The notes: generated by a model from the letters alone, not told the origin. Positions 40,860-51,700 are shown, counted from the first letter of the stretch. The stretch is 64,000 bases of DNA from Candidatus Gastranaerophilales bacterium (GCA_944323165.1 CALURK010000001.1:124001-188000), one strand, 5' to 3'. Numbers and translations: made by a program.

Positions 40860-42341
40860 CATCTTATATGGAGAAAATCGCGGATTATTTTTTTCTTGCG
40901 GATTATTTCTTAAATATATTTTTAAGAGTTTACGTGCTTGTAAATATCTTTTATCTTTGAGGTATAAGTTTGATAAGCGTATCGTATAATCAATATTATT
41001 CGGGTATGTTTTGACCAGATATGCATATTCTTTTTCGGCTTCTTTTCTATTTATGCTTAATAAAATCTCAGCTTTTAAAAAATGCAATTCTTCATTATCT
41101 TGAATTTCTGTAGCTTTTTTTATGTAATCAAGAGCAAGTGAATTATGATTAATATAATGATATACAACCGCGAGATTGTAGTATATTATGTGTCTCATTT
41201 CATCACTATCTGCCAAAGTAAGAGCTTTTTCTAAATTTTTTATCGCTTCAGGATAGCGTTTTTCAGCAACCAAGCTTTCGGCTAAATCGATGTAGCCGCT
41301 CGGAAGTGTTGGTGCATGGTATATGTAATTTTTTGCCTCTCTTGCTTTGGACTGGTTTACTTCTTCATTATCACCAAGGACAAGATAGGATATATATTCG
41401 CTATCAACGTCTTTTGTATTTGATATATCGGGTTTTATTTTGTATAAGAGTTTTAGAGTGTTTATATCAGCTTCGGTTAATGTTGCTCTGGAATCGTTTA
41501 CTAATGTATTGTTGTCTTTGGCAAGATACATTATGTTATTTGTATCAAAACTGTGTCCCATAAAACCTAATGCATGAAATATTTCGTGAAGTGAAGTATT
41601 GTATATTTGATTTAAACTGAAAAGATTTCCTTCCGGGTCTTGAAGATAAAAGTTGATATCCATGCGCTTAAGTTTAGAATTTATGACAATAGGCTCAGTG
41701 TATGCTGCTACGTATTTTCTCCCGTATTCCATTTCTTCTGTTTTGTTGTTTTTGAAGTTGACAACAATATCTGCATCTCCTTCTGTTTTTGTAAATAAAA
41801 CTACTCCTAATTTTTCCCATTCGGAAAATGCTTTGTCTATTTCTTGGATATAGTTGTCTGGTATATTATCTTCATTTTTATAGGTGTATGTTATCGGAAA
41901 TTTTCCCCATCTTATTATTTTTTGGTTAAATGGAGCTTGTTTTATGTAATTATCCGGATATTGGCGGTGAATTTCGCGCTTTAAGTTATATAAGAATTCT
42001 TTGGCCTCAAATGAGGATCTGTCCTGAATTTTATCTTCAGCTATTGTGGCTAATTTTTCTTGAGATTTTACTGTTAATGGGGAATTTATTATCGAATTTA
42101 CGTAATTTTCTCGGATGGTGGTGTCTTGATTGCCCTCTTGAAAAGATTTTTCGTAAAAATATTGAGCCTTAGTGATTTCATTTTGCTTGTAATACCAGTT
42201 CCCGACTTGGGCATATATGTAGTCGGAATTGGTATAAAAATATAAACTTCCTGAAAGAAATATCAGAAGTATTGTATAAAATGAGATTTTCCCCCAAGCA
42301 AATCTGTTATCAGCATTAGAAATCTGATACTTTCGGACCAT
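40848..42341 (-). CDS. Membrane-anchored matrixin-like zinc metalloprotease with TPR domain
   Basis: A 497-residue protein: N-terminal transmembrane helix (about 19-38), a zincin domain (about 125-285) with the metzincin motif HEIFHALGFMGH (HExxHxxGxxH) and a Met-turn NIMYLA, then C-terminal TPRs (about 330-490). It is probably anchored in the inner membrane with the protease on the outer side. The AGGGGA Shine-Dalgarno supports the ATG. It follows scpB by 14 nt and may be co-transcribed with the smc-scpAB genes. Confidence 0.83.
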   Translation of the reverse strand: MVRKYQISNADNRFAWGKISFYTILLIFLSGSLYFYTNSDYIYAQVGNWYYKQNEITKAQYFYEKSFQEGNQDTTIRENYVNSIINSPLTVKSQEKLATIAEDKIQDRSSFEAKEFLYNLKREIHRQYPDNYIKQAPFNQKIIRWGKFPITYTYKNEDNIPDNYIQEIDKAFSEWEKLGVVLFTKTEGDADIVVNFKNNKTEEMEYGRKYVAAYTEPIVINSKLKRMDINFYLQDPEGNLFSLNQIYNTSLHEIFHALGFMGHSFDTNNIMYLAKDNNTLVNDSRATLTEADINTLKLLYKIKPDISNTKDVDSEYISYLVLGDNEEVNQSKAREAKNYIYHAPTLPSGYIDLAESLVAEKRYPEAIKNLEKALTLADSDEMRHIIYYNLAVVYHYINHNSLALDYIKKATEIQDNEELHFLKAEILLSINRKEAEKEYAYLVKTYPNNIDYTIRLSNLYLKDKRYLQARKLLKIYLRNNPQEKNNPRFSPYKMLLF

Positions 42342-42355
42342 TTATATTCCCCTAA

Positions 42356-42913
42356 TTAATTTTCTTCCTCTTCTTTAGTTGAAATGTTTTTTACTTCTTC
42401 TTCAGGATTATCCTTAACTCCTTTATCTATATTAAGAGTCTTAACCAATGTTCTTATATCACCTTTTAGTTTAAAATATTCTGCAAACTTAGGAGTTGTC
42501 TTAATATTAAAAGATCTTCCATTTTTGTCCTTGTGACGTGAGATTAATCCTTTTTCCAAAAGCTCTTGTACATGCTCGTATGCGTTAGATCCTCTTAATT
42601 CCTTAAGCAAAGACTGTCTAATAGGTTCTTTTAGCGCAATTACTGTGAGTGTTTTTAAAACAGGAGGCTTAAGCTCTACAGGACAAAGTTTTTCTACAAT
42701 ATCCAAATGCTCTTGTTTAACTTGCAGAATATATCCGTTTTCGTCATCAATTTCCAGAGCTCCTTCTCTTGATGCGTAATCCATGATTAACTCTAAAAGA
42801 GCTTCTTCTACTTTATCCTCATCCTCTTCTAAAATTTCTGCTATATCTTTTATTTGAAGAACTTTAGCTGTGATAAATAAAACGGCTTCTATTCTGGATT
42901 TTAACTGTTCCAT
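42356..42913 (-). CDS. scpB: Segregation and condensation protein ScpB
   Basis: A 185-residue kleisin-interacting winged-helix protein of the SMC condensin complex. KSRIEAVLFITAKVLQIKDI, YASREGALEIDDENGYILQV and LTVIALKEPIRQSLLKELRG follow the ScpB pattern of two winged helices. The acidic tail is short. Its ATG overlaps the scpA stop, so translation is coupled. Confidence 0.92.
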   Translation of the reverse strand: MEQLKSRIEAVLFITAKVLQIKDIAEILEEDEDKVEEALLELIMDYASREGALEIDDENGYILQVKQEHLDIVEKLCPVELKPPVLKTLTVIALKEPIRQSLLKELRGSNAYEHVQELLEKGLISRHKDKNGRSFNIKTTPKFAEYFKLKGDIRTLVKTLNIDKGVKDNPEEEVKNISTKEEEEN

Positions 42914-43818
42914 TATGCTACTACCTCGTTTTTATCTGCTAAAATACTTTTTGCATTTTCTATGTTGGAGTCAAAATCTTCTACATCATTATCTTCAGTT
43001 TCTGCCTTATGCTCTCTTTTTACGACATAAAGATCCGAATAAAATTCATCTTGCTCCAAATCATAATCACTTTCTGCGGTTAAGAATAAAAGTGAAATAT
43101 ATGCGCTTATTTTATCCATTCCAAGAAGGGTTAATTCATTTAATTCTATTTTATCCTGTCTGCTTAAAATTTCAGACAAATTAGCCTTAAGTCTTTGAAC
43201 TCCGTTTTCAATATATTCATCATGTGCAAGATTTATAATGTCATCAGGAGAAAGTTTTGCGTAATTTTGAACACGTCTTTTTGCTCTTTCATGCGCATTT
43301 TTTAATGATTGCTTTTTATCAAGCATTTCATAAAATTCCAATTGACGAATTAAATCTCTCAATGTAACCACACGGTTGTGATTTAATCTTACGCTTGTCC
43401 TTCTTTGTAAAACTTCGTCTATAGAAATTACGTTGTTAGTCGGAATGTATTCTTTCTCTTGATAATCCAGAGGAAGTTCATCATCATAATTAAAATCTTC
43501 TTCTCTTTGCGGTTCAAAATCCAATATATCCAAGCCTTCAAGAACATTTGATTTTAATTTCAAAAGAATTGCAGCAAATAGGAGTGTTCTTCCTGTAAGT
43601 CTTAGATTTTGTGCCTTTGATTGAAATAAGTGCATCAAATACTTATCGGTAACTTCTACAATATCAACATTCCAAGGATCAATTTTGCCGTGCTTTGCCA
43701 TGTTAACAAGAATTTCTATTCCGTCAACTTCTGCTTCCTGTACGTACTCTTCTTGTTTTTCCGTTAATCCCGGATGATTGTGTATTATATTCAAATTGTC
43801 TATATTATTTACTGCCAT
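42913..43818 (-). CDS. scpA: Segregation and condensation protein ScpA (kleisin)
   Basis: A 301-residue kleisin bridging SMC heads. VDGIEILVNMAKHGKIDPWN, VDIVEVTDKYL, RTLLFAAILLKLKSNVL and the C-terminal winged helix with SAYISLLFLTAESD are typical. A TAAAAT hexamer ends 6 nt before the ATG at 43818, so scpA has its own leaderless promoter although it lies 53 nt after the ORF6N gene. Confidence 0.93.
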   Translation of the reverse strand: MAVNNIDNLNIIHNHPGLTEKQEEYVQEAEVDGIEILVNMAKHGKIDPWNVDIVEVTDKYLMHLFQSKAQNLRLTGRTLLFAAILLKLKSNVLEGLDILDFEPQREEDFNYDDELPLDYQEKEYIPTNNVISIDEVLQRRTSVRLNHNRVVTLRDLIRQLEFYEMLDKKQSLKNAHERAKRRVQNYAKLSPDDIINLAHDEYIENGVQRLKANLSEILSRQDKIELNELTLLGMDKISAYISLLFLTAESDYDLEQDEFYSDLYVVKREHKAETEDNDVEDFDSNIENAKSILADKNEVVA

Positions 43819-43824
43819 ATTTGT

Positions 43825-43830
43825 ATTTTA
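43825..43830 (-). promoter_or_regulatory. -10 element of scpA, leaderless
   Basis: TAAAAT on the minus strand is followed by exactly 6 nt and the scpA ATG. No Shine-Dalgarno is visible. Confidence 0.55.
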
Positions 43831-43871
43831 CTAGTTATTTTACTACTCCAAATCCTTCAAAATAAGTATGT

Positions 43872-44372
43872 TTAAAACCCTATTTTTGAGGGTTTTGTCC
43901 TATCCATAAGCAAATCTATTGCCTGATAAATTTCTTTCATATCTTCTTTGTTATCCCTGCAATGTTCTTTAAAATAATATTCTAAATCTGCCAGTCTTTG
44001 TGCTAATTCCTTATTTTCTATTGCCCATTGTCGCATTTTTACAAAACTATCCATTATTTGAATATTTGTTAGAATAGCTTTTTTCGAACGCAATACACTT
44101 GAAAGCATTGCAACTCCTTGTTCGGTAAAAACGTATGGAAGGTATTTTCTAATATCTTTTCTAAAGGTACCATTTTGGTACCTTAAATTATCCCATTCTT
44201 CTTTTGTTAATTGAAACATAAAATGTGATGGAAAACGCTCAATGTTGCGTTTTACAGATCTGTTAAGTGACTTGGTTTCTACTTCATACAAATTTGCAAG
44301 GTCACTGTCTAACATAACCTTAAAACCACGTACTTCGTATATTAAATTTTGTATTTGTACCGGATTGCTCAT
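43872..44372 (-). CDS. ORF6N-domain DNA-binding protein
   Basis: A 166-residue protein with an ORF6N domain (1-110): IQNLIYEVRGFKVMLDSDLA, LYEVETKSLNRSVKRNIERF, PSHFMFQLTKEEWDNL, YVFTEQGVAMLSSVLRS. This domain is common in phage antirepressors and mobile islands. The C-terminus is a coiled coil. The ATG follows the smc stop with no gap, so it sits inside the condensin locus between smc and scpA. A 21-bp inverted repeat (44164-44184) lies within the coding region. Confidence 0.9.
   Translation of the reverse strand: MSNPVQIQNLIYEVRGFKVMLDSDLANLYEVETKSLNRSVKRNIERFPSHFMFQLTKEEWDNLRYQNGTFRKDIRKYLPYVFTEQGVAMLSSVLRSKKAILTNIQIMDSFVKMRQWAIENKELAQRLADLEYYFKEHCRDNKEDMKEIYQAIDLLMDRTKPSKIGF
44164..44184. 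repeat. Short inverted repeat inside the ORF6N gene
   Basis: AAGGTACC-ATTTT-GGTACCTT. It encodes the RYQNGTF stretch in the variable segment of the ORF6N domain. Confidence 0.6.
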
Positions 44373-47300
44373 CTAATCTCTTAGTTTAACCCCTGTAACT
44401 TTTGAAATCCCTTTTTCTTTTTGAGTTACACCGATTGTTCTGTTTGCTGATTCTATCATCGGTTTTCTGTGGCTTACTACAATAAATTGTGTCGTCTCTG
44501 CCTGAGATTGAACGATATGTGCCAACTTTTCAACGTTTATACCGTCCAAACTTGCATCCACTTCGTCAAAAGCGTAGAATGGTGCCGGCATGTATTTTTG
44601 GATTGCAAACACAAATGAAAGTGCTGTGAGTGCCTTTTCTCCGCCTGACATACCTGCAAGACGCTGTTTCTTCTTGTCTCTCGGTTGTGCCTCAATATCC
44701 AAACCGCCTTCAAAAGGTTTTTCTTCGTTTTCTAATATCAAAGTTCCTTCACCGTCTGAAAGCTTGTGGAAAATATCTTTAAAGTTTTCATTTAATACGT
44801 TATAAGTTTTGAGGAATGTTTCCTTTTTCAAATCCTCATAACCTTTCATTCTTTCTAAAATTTGTTCTCTTTCTCGGCTTAGAGTTTCAATTTGATTTTG
44901 TAGTTCCTGTTGGCGGGCAGAAACACTATCAAATTCTTCAAGTGCTTTCATATTTACTGCACCCAATTCATCCATTCTTCTTTGTAATCTTTGGATACGT
45001 GAGGTTATTTCGTCTATCGACATCTCAACAGGAGTTAAATCATTTACATTTACTCCCGCTTCTTCTAAAATGTTTTTTGTTTCTTCCAATTGCGGTTCAA
45101 GTTCGCGCCTTCTTGCCTTAAATGACTCAATTTGTTCTGCAATTTTTTCTATTTCATTTGCTTTCAAATTCTTGTCTGTCTCAACTTTTACCAAATCATT
45201 ATTGATTTCATCTCTTTGTTTAAGAAGTTCGCCAAGCTTTTCAGTGATTTCTTTTATTTGAATCTCTAAAACTTCTAATTGCTCATTTAAGCCTTTAATT
45301 TCTTCCGTGAATTTGGCTTTGTCTAGCTCTAAATCTTTGTTTGTCTTAATAGAATTATCTATTGTGCTGTTAAGAGTTGTAATTGTTGTATGTATGAAAT
45401 CGATTTTTTGATGTAAACCTTCTATTTCGTGGTTCGCATCTGCCATATTCTTTTCATAACGCTTAATTTCTGCTTCAACTCCTGCGGTTTTTTCTTTCAA
45501 ATCCTTCAAATCGGCATCATTCATTAACTTTTCGACTTCGCTAATCGAAGTTTGAACATCTGTCATTTTTTCTGAAATTACAATATGTTCTTCTTCCATT
45601 TTGTCTAAAGATTTTTCAAGCGTGGTAATTTCAGGTTCTGTAGTTTTTATGAAGTTTTGTTTTTCTTCAATATTTTGTTGTGTATTTGCAAAGCTTGTTT
45701 CTAAATTTGTAAGTTCTAATTTAGCCTTATTGAATTCTGTTGTAGAAGATGAATATTTACCTCTTACATCCTCCATTTTTGCTTCCAAATTAGAACGTTT
45801 AGAAACTAATGCAGCGTATTTTGATTCCATTTCTTTGAGTCTTGCTTTAAACGTATCAATTTCGCTATCAGAATTTTGTGCAAATTTTAGTCCTGTTTTT
45901 CTTACCGCACCACCTGTTATAGAACCCGATTTCTCAAACAAATCTCCGGATAAAGTTACCATTCTGTACTTTCCGATAAGTTTGTTTGCAACGGAACGAT
46001 CTTCTACTACAAGAGTGTCACCCACTGCGTAGTAAAACGCGTTTAGATACTCATCATCGAAATCGATAAGGTTAATTGCAAAATCAATTACGCCTTTGTC
46101 TTTTGGAAGATTTAAGCTACGAGGGCATTTGACGATTTTATTAAGCGGAACAAAAGTTGCTCTTCCGGCATTAGATGATTTTAAAAGCTCAATACAAGTA
46201 GAAGCAACGTGTTCGTCGTCAACCACAATGTGAGCCATTCTTCCGCCTACTGCAATTTCCATAGCAGTTGAATACTCTTCGTCTACTTGACCAAGTTTCA
46301 TCAAAGGAGCGTGAACCCCTTGAATGTTAGCATTTACAACTGTATCAACCGCACGTCCGAGGTTAGCCTCTTCGTTCGCTTGCTTAACTGCCTCAAGCTG
46401 ATATATTTTCTTACGCGCAGCTTGAAGATCGTAGTCCATGTCTGTGATTTCATTTTTAGTTTTATCATACTCATTTAGTGTATTTTTAAGGATGATTTTG
46501 AAATCGTCAAGTTCTTTGCCTAATTGTTCTATCAATAACTCTTTTGAAGATTTTGTTTCTGAAAAATTTAGCTTAAAAGCTTCTAATTCATTTAATTTTG
46601 TTCGAGCTTCCTCCAAAGCCTTTTTCTTGGTCGATAACTCGGCTTCCATGGGGGCTTGTTTTTGGATAAGTTTAGTTTCCTTATCCTGAAGCTCTTCAAG
46701 TTCTTTTCTTAATGTATTACGTTTTTCGATATGTTTTTCTGCGGTTTCATTAAGCCCTGACATATCTTCAAGAATTTTGTGCAAAATTCCCTTTTGTTCT
46801 TCAATATTTTTTTCAATACCCTTAATTTCATCTTGCTTTAAGGTTATTTTAAGTTCTGAATCTTTGATTTTCTCCTGCTGAACTTCTATTCCGTTTTTGG
46901 TGTTTTCAATGGTTTTTAGGTTATCTTGAATTTGCTTGTCAGCGTATACTATTGAAGAATTTTTGCGTGATATTGCGCCTTTTATTTCTTCTGCTTTTTG
47001 TTTTAATTCAAGTTGATGTCCTTCGCCTTTTTCTGTTATGGTTTTAGAAATTTCGTTATACTTCTCTTTTATTAATTTTAAGCGTTCTTCAAGGTCTTTG
47101 GATTTAACTTCTTCTTCTTTTTTTCTTTTGGTAAATTCTAAGATATTTTCGTGCGCTTTCTCAAGATTTCTGCGCAAATCAAAGAATTTTACTGTATTTA
47201 CCTGACTTTCCAGAGCTGTTTTTTCGTCTTTTAATTTCTGATACTTAAGAGCAACTTCTTTTTCTTCATTCAGTTGCTCAAGTCTTGAATTTACTTCATT

Positions 47301-47864
47301 TAAAATTAAAGTCGAATTAACAACACGCTTTTCTACCGTATCTAATTCGCCAGTTGCTTGTTCTATCCTTCTGTCAAAGTCTGCTACTCCGGCGATTTCG
47401 TCAATGATTTTTCGTCTTTCATTTGGAGTACAGTTTGTAATACTCATTACATCACCTTGCATCATGACGTTATAGCTGTTAGGAGTGATGTTGTATTTTT
47501 CAAGCTTTGCGTGAATGTCGCTTAGGGTTGCGATTTTGTCGTCAAGATAATAAATACTGTTGAAACCTTGAGAGGATTTTCTTATTCTTCTTGCTACTGA
47601 AAAATCGCCATCCTCAGTTTCGCCGAAGGTTACTTTGACATAAGCTTCGTTTCTTTTGTTGTAGGTTGATATCAGGTGGAAGAGTTTTTCCGCACGAAGG
47701 GTTCGGCTTGTGGATAAGCCTAAGGCAAACAAGATACTGTCAATGATATTACTTTTTCCCGAACCGTTTGGACCGGAAATTGTCGTAAATCCTTGCAGCA
47801 TAGGAATATCGACTTTATTCGCAAACGACTTAAAGTTGTCTATCTCCAACTGTTTTATATACAT
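44373..47864 (-). CDS. smc: Chromosome segregation protein SMC
   Basis: The condensin ATPase, 1163 residues. Walker A GPNGSGKS at 31-38, two long coiled coils, a hinge near 500-660 (GVHAPLMKLGQVDEEYSTAM, with Gly-rich GGRMAHIVV), ABC signature AGMSGGEKALTALS and Walker B FYAFDEVDASLD near the C-terminus. Full length. AAGGGGAAGGGA precedes the ATG. It heads the smc-ORF6N-scpA-scpB cluster. Confidence 0.97.
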   Translation of the reverse strand: MYIKQLEIDNFKSFANKVDIPMLQGFTTISGPNGSGKSNIIDSILFALGLSTSRTLRAEKLFHLISTYNKRNEAYVKVTFGETEDGDFSVARRIRKSSQGFNSIYYLDDKIATLSDIHAKLEKYNITPNSYNVMMQGDVMSITNCTPNERRKIIDEIAGVADFDRRIEQATGELDTVEKRVVNSTLILNEVNSRLEQLNEEKEVALKYQKLKDEKTALESQVNTVKFFDLRRNLEKAHENILEFTKRKKEEEVKSKDLEERLKLIKEKYNEISKTITEKGEGHQLELKQKAEEIKGAISRKNSSIVYADKQIQDNLKTIENTKNGIEVQQEKIKDSELKITLKQDEIKGIEKNIEEQKGILHKILEDMSGLNETAEKHIEKRNTLRKELEELQDKETKLIQKQAPMEAELSTKKKALEEARTKLNELEAFKLNFSETKSSKELLIEQLGKELDDFKIILKNTLNEYDKTKNEITDMDYDLQAARKKIYQLEAVKQANEEANLGRAVDTVVNANIQGVHAPLMKLGQVDEEYSTAMEIAVGGRMAHIVVDDEHVASTCIELLKSSNAGRATFVPLNKIVKCPRSLNLPKDKGVIDFAINLIDFDDEYLNAFYYAVGDTLVVEDRSVANKLIGKYRMVTLSGDLFEKSGSITGGAVRKTGLKFAQNSDSEIDTFKARLKEMESKYAALVSKRSNLEAKMEDVRGKYSSSTTEFNKAKLELTNLETSFANTQQNIEEKQNFIKTTEPEITTLEKSLDKMEEEHIVISEKMTDVQTSISEVEKLMNDADLKDLKEKTAGVEAEIKRYEKNMADANHEIEGLHQKIDFIHTTITTLNSTIDNSIKTNKDLELDKAKFTEEIKGLNEQLEVLEIQIKEITEKLGELLKQRDEINNDLVKVETDKNLKANEIEKIAEQIESFKARRRELEPQLEETKNILEEAGVNVNDLTPVEMSIDEITSRIQRLQRRMDELGAVNMKALEEFDSVSARQQELQNQIETLSREREQILERMKGYEDLKKETFLKTYNVLNENFKDIFHKLSDGEGTLILENEEKPFEGGLDIEAQPRDKKKQRLAGMSGGEKALTALSFVFAIQKYMPAPFYAFDEVDASLDGINVEKLAHIVQSQAETTQFIVVSHRKPMIESANRTIGVTQKEKGISKVTGVKLRD

Positions 47865-47973
47865 TAAATCCCTTCCCCTTAAGACATGTCTGTTCCTAGA
47901 TTACTACAAAAATAAGCCTCATGTCAACTCGATACAATATTTTTAACCTTTTTAAATTTCGGATACTTATTGT

Positions 47974-48282
47974 TTAATTACTTTGGGGAAAAATTTGTAT
48001 ATAATTATTTCGTATTTCTTGTTTAAATGTATCAGGAAGTGAATTGTATTCCAAAATATCAATTAAAAAAGGTATATTACTGTTATTTAATAATGTTTTC
48101 AGCTCTGCAAGATTTTTTGTATCATCATTAAATCTGTATACGGCTAAATCTAAGTCGCTCGCATCATGAGCTGTTCCGTCCACTCTGCTTCCGTAAGCCC
48201 AAATTTCTGCTTTTGGACAGTATTTTTCAAAAATGTCTACCAACATTTTAAGGTGTTTGGGTCTTATAAAAAGTTCAGTCAT
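47974..48282 (-). CDS. mntA: MNT-type nucleotidyltransferase antitoxin (MntA-like)
   Basis: A 102-residue minimal nucleotidyltransferase. The active site EIWAYGSRVDGTAHDASDLD fits GS(x)10DxD exactly. In HEPN/MNT toxin-antitoxin pairs this enzyme AMPylates the HepT toxin. It overlaps the upstream hepT-like gene by 8 bp, so the two are translationally coupled, with the toxin gene first. Confidence 0.88.
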   Translation of the reverse strand: MTELFIRPKHLKMLVDIFEKYCPKAEIWAYGSRVDGTAHDASDLDLAVYRFNDDTKNLAELKTLLNNSNIPFLIDILEYNSLPDTFKQEIRNNYIQIFPQSN

Positions 48283-48688
48283 TTTCTATTACGCTCTTCA
48301 AATTTTTTGCATCTGATATAAAATCTTTTATCAAAACAAGAGTTTCCTCTGCAAATTCTTTACCGTAATCGTGTGCCGTATTATTACGGTTATCTCGATA
48401 TTTTAACCATCTTTCTACGGTATTCTCGTCTATAAGCGAATGTTTGTAAGCATTCCTAAATAAATCTTTGAAAGTTAGAGCATCAACTGCTTTTTTTGAA
48501 GCGAAATAAGGTGTAAGTTTTTTTCTTAGTAATTTACCCGATAATTCTAATGTCATTTCAAAACCTTTTACAAGGGCATTTCTGTACATTTCATAATTAA
48601 TACTGCCCTCTTGTTCCTGATTTATAAGCTTATATGCTTGTTCAGTTGTTTGTATGCATCTTTCCAGATATTCTGTATTTATACTCAT
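48275..48688 (-). CDS. hepT: HEPN-domain toxin / nucleotidyltransferase substrate-binding protein (HepT-like)
   Basis: A 137-residue four-helix protein of the HI0074/HepT type. The HEPN RNase motif Rx4HxY is present in KYRDNRNNTAHDYGKEF. With the overlapping MntA-like gene it makes a typical HEPN/MNT pair, acting as an RNase toxin neutralised by AMPylation. Upstream is the AsmA-like gene 33 nt away on the same strand. Confidence 0.87.
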   Translation of the reverse strand: MSINTEYLERCIQTTEQAYKLINQEQEGSINYEMYRNALVKGFEMTLELSGKLLRKKLTPYFASKKAVDALTFKDLFRNAYKHSLIDENTVERWLKYRDNRNNTAHDYGKEFAEETLVLIKDFISDAKNLKSVIEND

Positions 48689-48721
48689 TTTATTTCCTTT
48701 TTCCTTATTATCTCACAAAGT

Positions 48722-51700
48722 TTATTGAACAGGAGTTTCTGTTTCTGTTTTTTTGAAGTTAAACAGATTTTTTAATTCTTCTGCGCTGTTTTTCAATTGT
48801 TCTTTTGTATTGTTCCATTCCTCTTTTGAAGCTGTAACCGCATCTTTTACACTATTAACGGTGTTAGAAAAGTCTTGGTTTACTGAAGTTTTTATATCTT
48901 TTATCGTATCACTTACGGATTTGGTTTCTATAGCGCTCATATCGACATCTGTAAGCCATTTGAAAGATTTTATTGAACTTGTGCTTTCCAAACCTCCATT
49001 AAATTGAACTTTAAAATCCTTATAGCTTGTGCTACCGCTTGTAAGAGCCGGAATTGCCCCTATATTTTCGCCTTTTGGATTTGTTGTAAGTGCTTTTACG
49101 ATATTCGAGGTTGTATTTCCGAATTTTGGAATATAAGACAACAATTTGTCAGCAGAAAGCTGTCCTAATGGTCCTAATTTTGCGACTATTTGTGCATCTA
49201 AACGCCCGAGTATATTAACATTAGTTGTACCGTTTAGTAAATTATATTTTCCTGTTATATAGTAAGCAAGTGCTTTACCTGAACTCTTTATCGGACTTAT
49301 ATTTGCCCAGCCGTTTGTAAAATTAAGGTTTCCGTCTATGTAGTCAAACTTGGCTGTGTCTGATAAATTGGTACTTTTTACTAATGTTTCTGTTGTTGTC
49401 TTTAGTATTGAATTTGAAATGATGTTGTTTGCTAGAAGATATTTATCCAATCGTCCTATTGTGCCGAAAGAACCATTTTTTACATTAAATTTCAAGTTAC
49501 CGTTCAAAGATTTCATCATATCGTTGTAGTCTGTAACAATAAGAGATAATTTTGTGTTGAAATTCAATGTCCCTGAAATAGCGTTTTTAATTCCAACACC
49601 ACCATGTACTGTTTTTTCGGCGTTCATATTCTCGCCTGTCATTTCAACATTTGTTTTAGCATTTGTTATGTTGTAAATAATATTTCCGTTGATTTTTCCT
49701 TCAAAAGCATCTCCTTTAAGATTTTTTAGATAAAAATCATTACCTTTTAAAGAAAAGTCGCTTACTAAATTTTCTGCTTCAATTCCGCCTGATGTGAATT
49801 TTTGTACAGTTGCGCTTCCGTTCAAAATTTGACCTTGGAGTTTGATATCAGTATTTGTCATATTTACCGGAATTTCAGGGATTGATAAAGTTGGTATGCT
49901 AATAGAACCGTTTAAGGTTGGGTTCAGCATATTTCCTGATATATGAATGTTACCCGTAAACGTCATTTTTGATTTATCAAACATCGGAATAATTATGGTT
50001 GATGAATCCGTTGTTTCGTAAATTAAATTTAAGGTTTGTTTTACGCTGTTTACGGTTCCGCTCAATTTAGATTTTATATCGCCTGTTGTTATAAAATCTA
50101 AGTTCATTTTTTCTGTTAGGTAATTATTGATTTTACCTGAAACATTTAGATTAATTTTTTCTATTGTTACAGGTGTTTGAGAAATTTCTATTTCTGTTTC
50201 TTTTATTGTTGCGTTAATTTTTGGAACAGAAACTTTAGCACAAGGATTTGATACCAAAACGTTAGAGCTTGTTGCATTACCGCTGAAAGTTTTGCCGTCT
50301 GAAGTTAAACCAACAGTTGTAGATGGTAATTTTAGAGTTGTATTTGATGGTATATTTTTTACATTAATGTTGTTTAAATCAATTTTTATTTGCGGATTAA
50401 TTTTATCCAAGCGGCCTTTTATATCCGCTTTCATAGATATTAAGCCGGAATTTATTTGGTTTTCTTTCATCAAGGCTGCTTGACCTACAGCAACCAAAAG
50501 TCCTTTTAAACTTAAATTATTAGCGCTCAGGTGTAAATCACTAACAGCATCCCTTGTTATTGTTCCGTATAATTTTAGAGGTTGGTTTAGGATAGTAAAT
50601 CCTATATTATAAATATTAATATTGTTGTTATCAAGTTTGATGTCGGCATTAATTTTGTCTACTCCGATTTTGTATAATCCATAATAGACATCAGCATTCG
50701 GGATATTCAAATATCCGCTTGATTTGATTGTTTTCAGGTCTGATTTGATATTGAAATTGGCATCTAATTTACCGTTCGCACTCAATGTTTGCAAATCTTT
50801 AATATCAAAAATAACTGCAATATCTTTTACGATTTTTAGAATGTTTGAAAGTTCGACTTTTGATTTTAAGTTTAAGTCAATATTCGGGTGTTTTCCTGTT
50901 TTAATTATCCCGTCGATTTTTGAAACTTCATTTTTTGCTGTATAAATATCTGACAATATATCTATACTATGTTCTTTAAATTTAAGTTTTACAAAACTTG
51001 GAGGCAAGTTTATGATTGATAAATTTGTAATCTCTGCTTGTCCCTTTATATTTTCTTTTGTAATTGTTAAATCTGCATTAGCTTTTGCGGTTAAATTATT
51101 AGAATAAATTCCGTTTAATATCCCGATAATATCTATTCTAGGAGTTTCTTCCTTCTTTTTTTCTTCTTCCTGAGTTGGATTGAATACAAGTTCATTTAAC
51201 TCAAGCTCCGGCATGATTTTATTTAAAACTTTTACATCATAGCTGAATTGTTCGCGACCTTTCAAAGTTGCCTTTCCTTCGGCTTTGATTTTAATACTTT
51301 TATTTAAGATAAAGTCACTTATTTTTGTATTTGTACCGATAAGTGAATACTTATCAACTCCATCTGTAATATTTAAGTTGTAATTGTTGAGTTCTATATT
51401 TGGAAGGTGATTTGATAATTTAAAGCCAAAAGGCAAATATTGAGGTTGTTTAACGACTTCTGTATTTTCATTTTTTTCTTCATTTTCAGGAAAATATTTT
51501 TCTATATCAAATGTTCCGTCTGAATTAACTAGTAAATTAATTTCCGCTTTAGAAAGCTGTACTGTGTCAATTTCTATTTTTCTTGCTAATAGCGAAATTA
51601 ATGACATTTTTACTTTGAAATTTTCTGCATATAAAACGCGGCTGTTATTAGGTTCTAAAATCTCAAATTTTTCTACCTTCAATCCTGCTGTTAACTTTGG

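Noticed and set aside
44590-46689. Several plus-strand frames of 60-143 codons
   Set aside because: All are shadows of smc, which has full domain content on the other strand.
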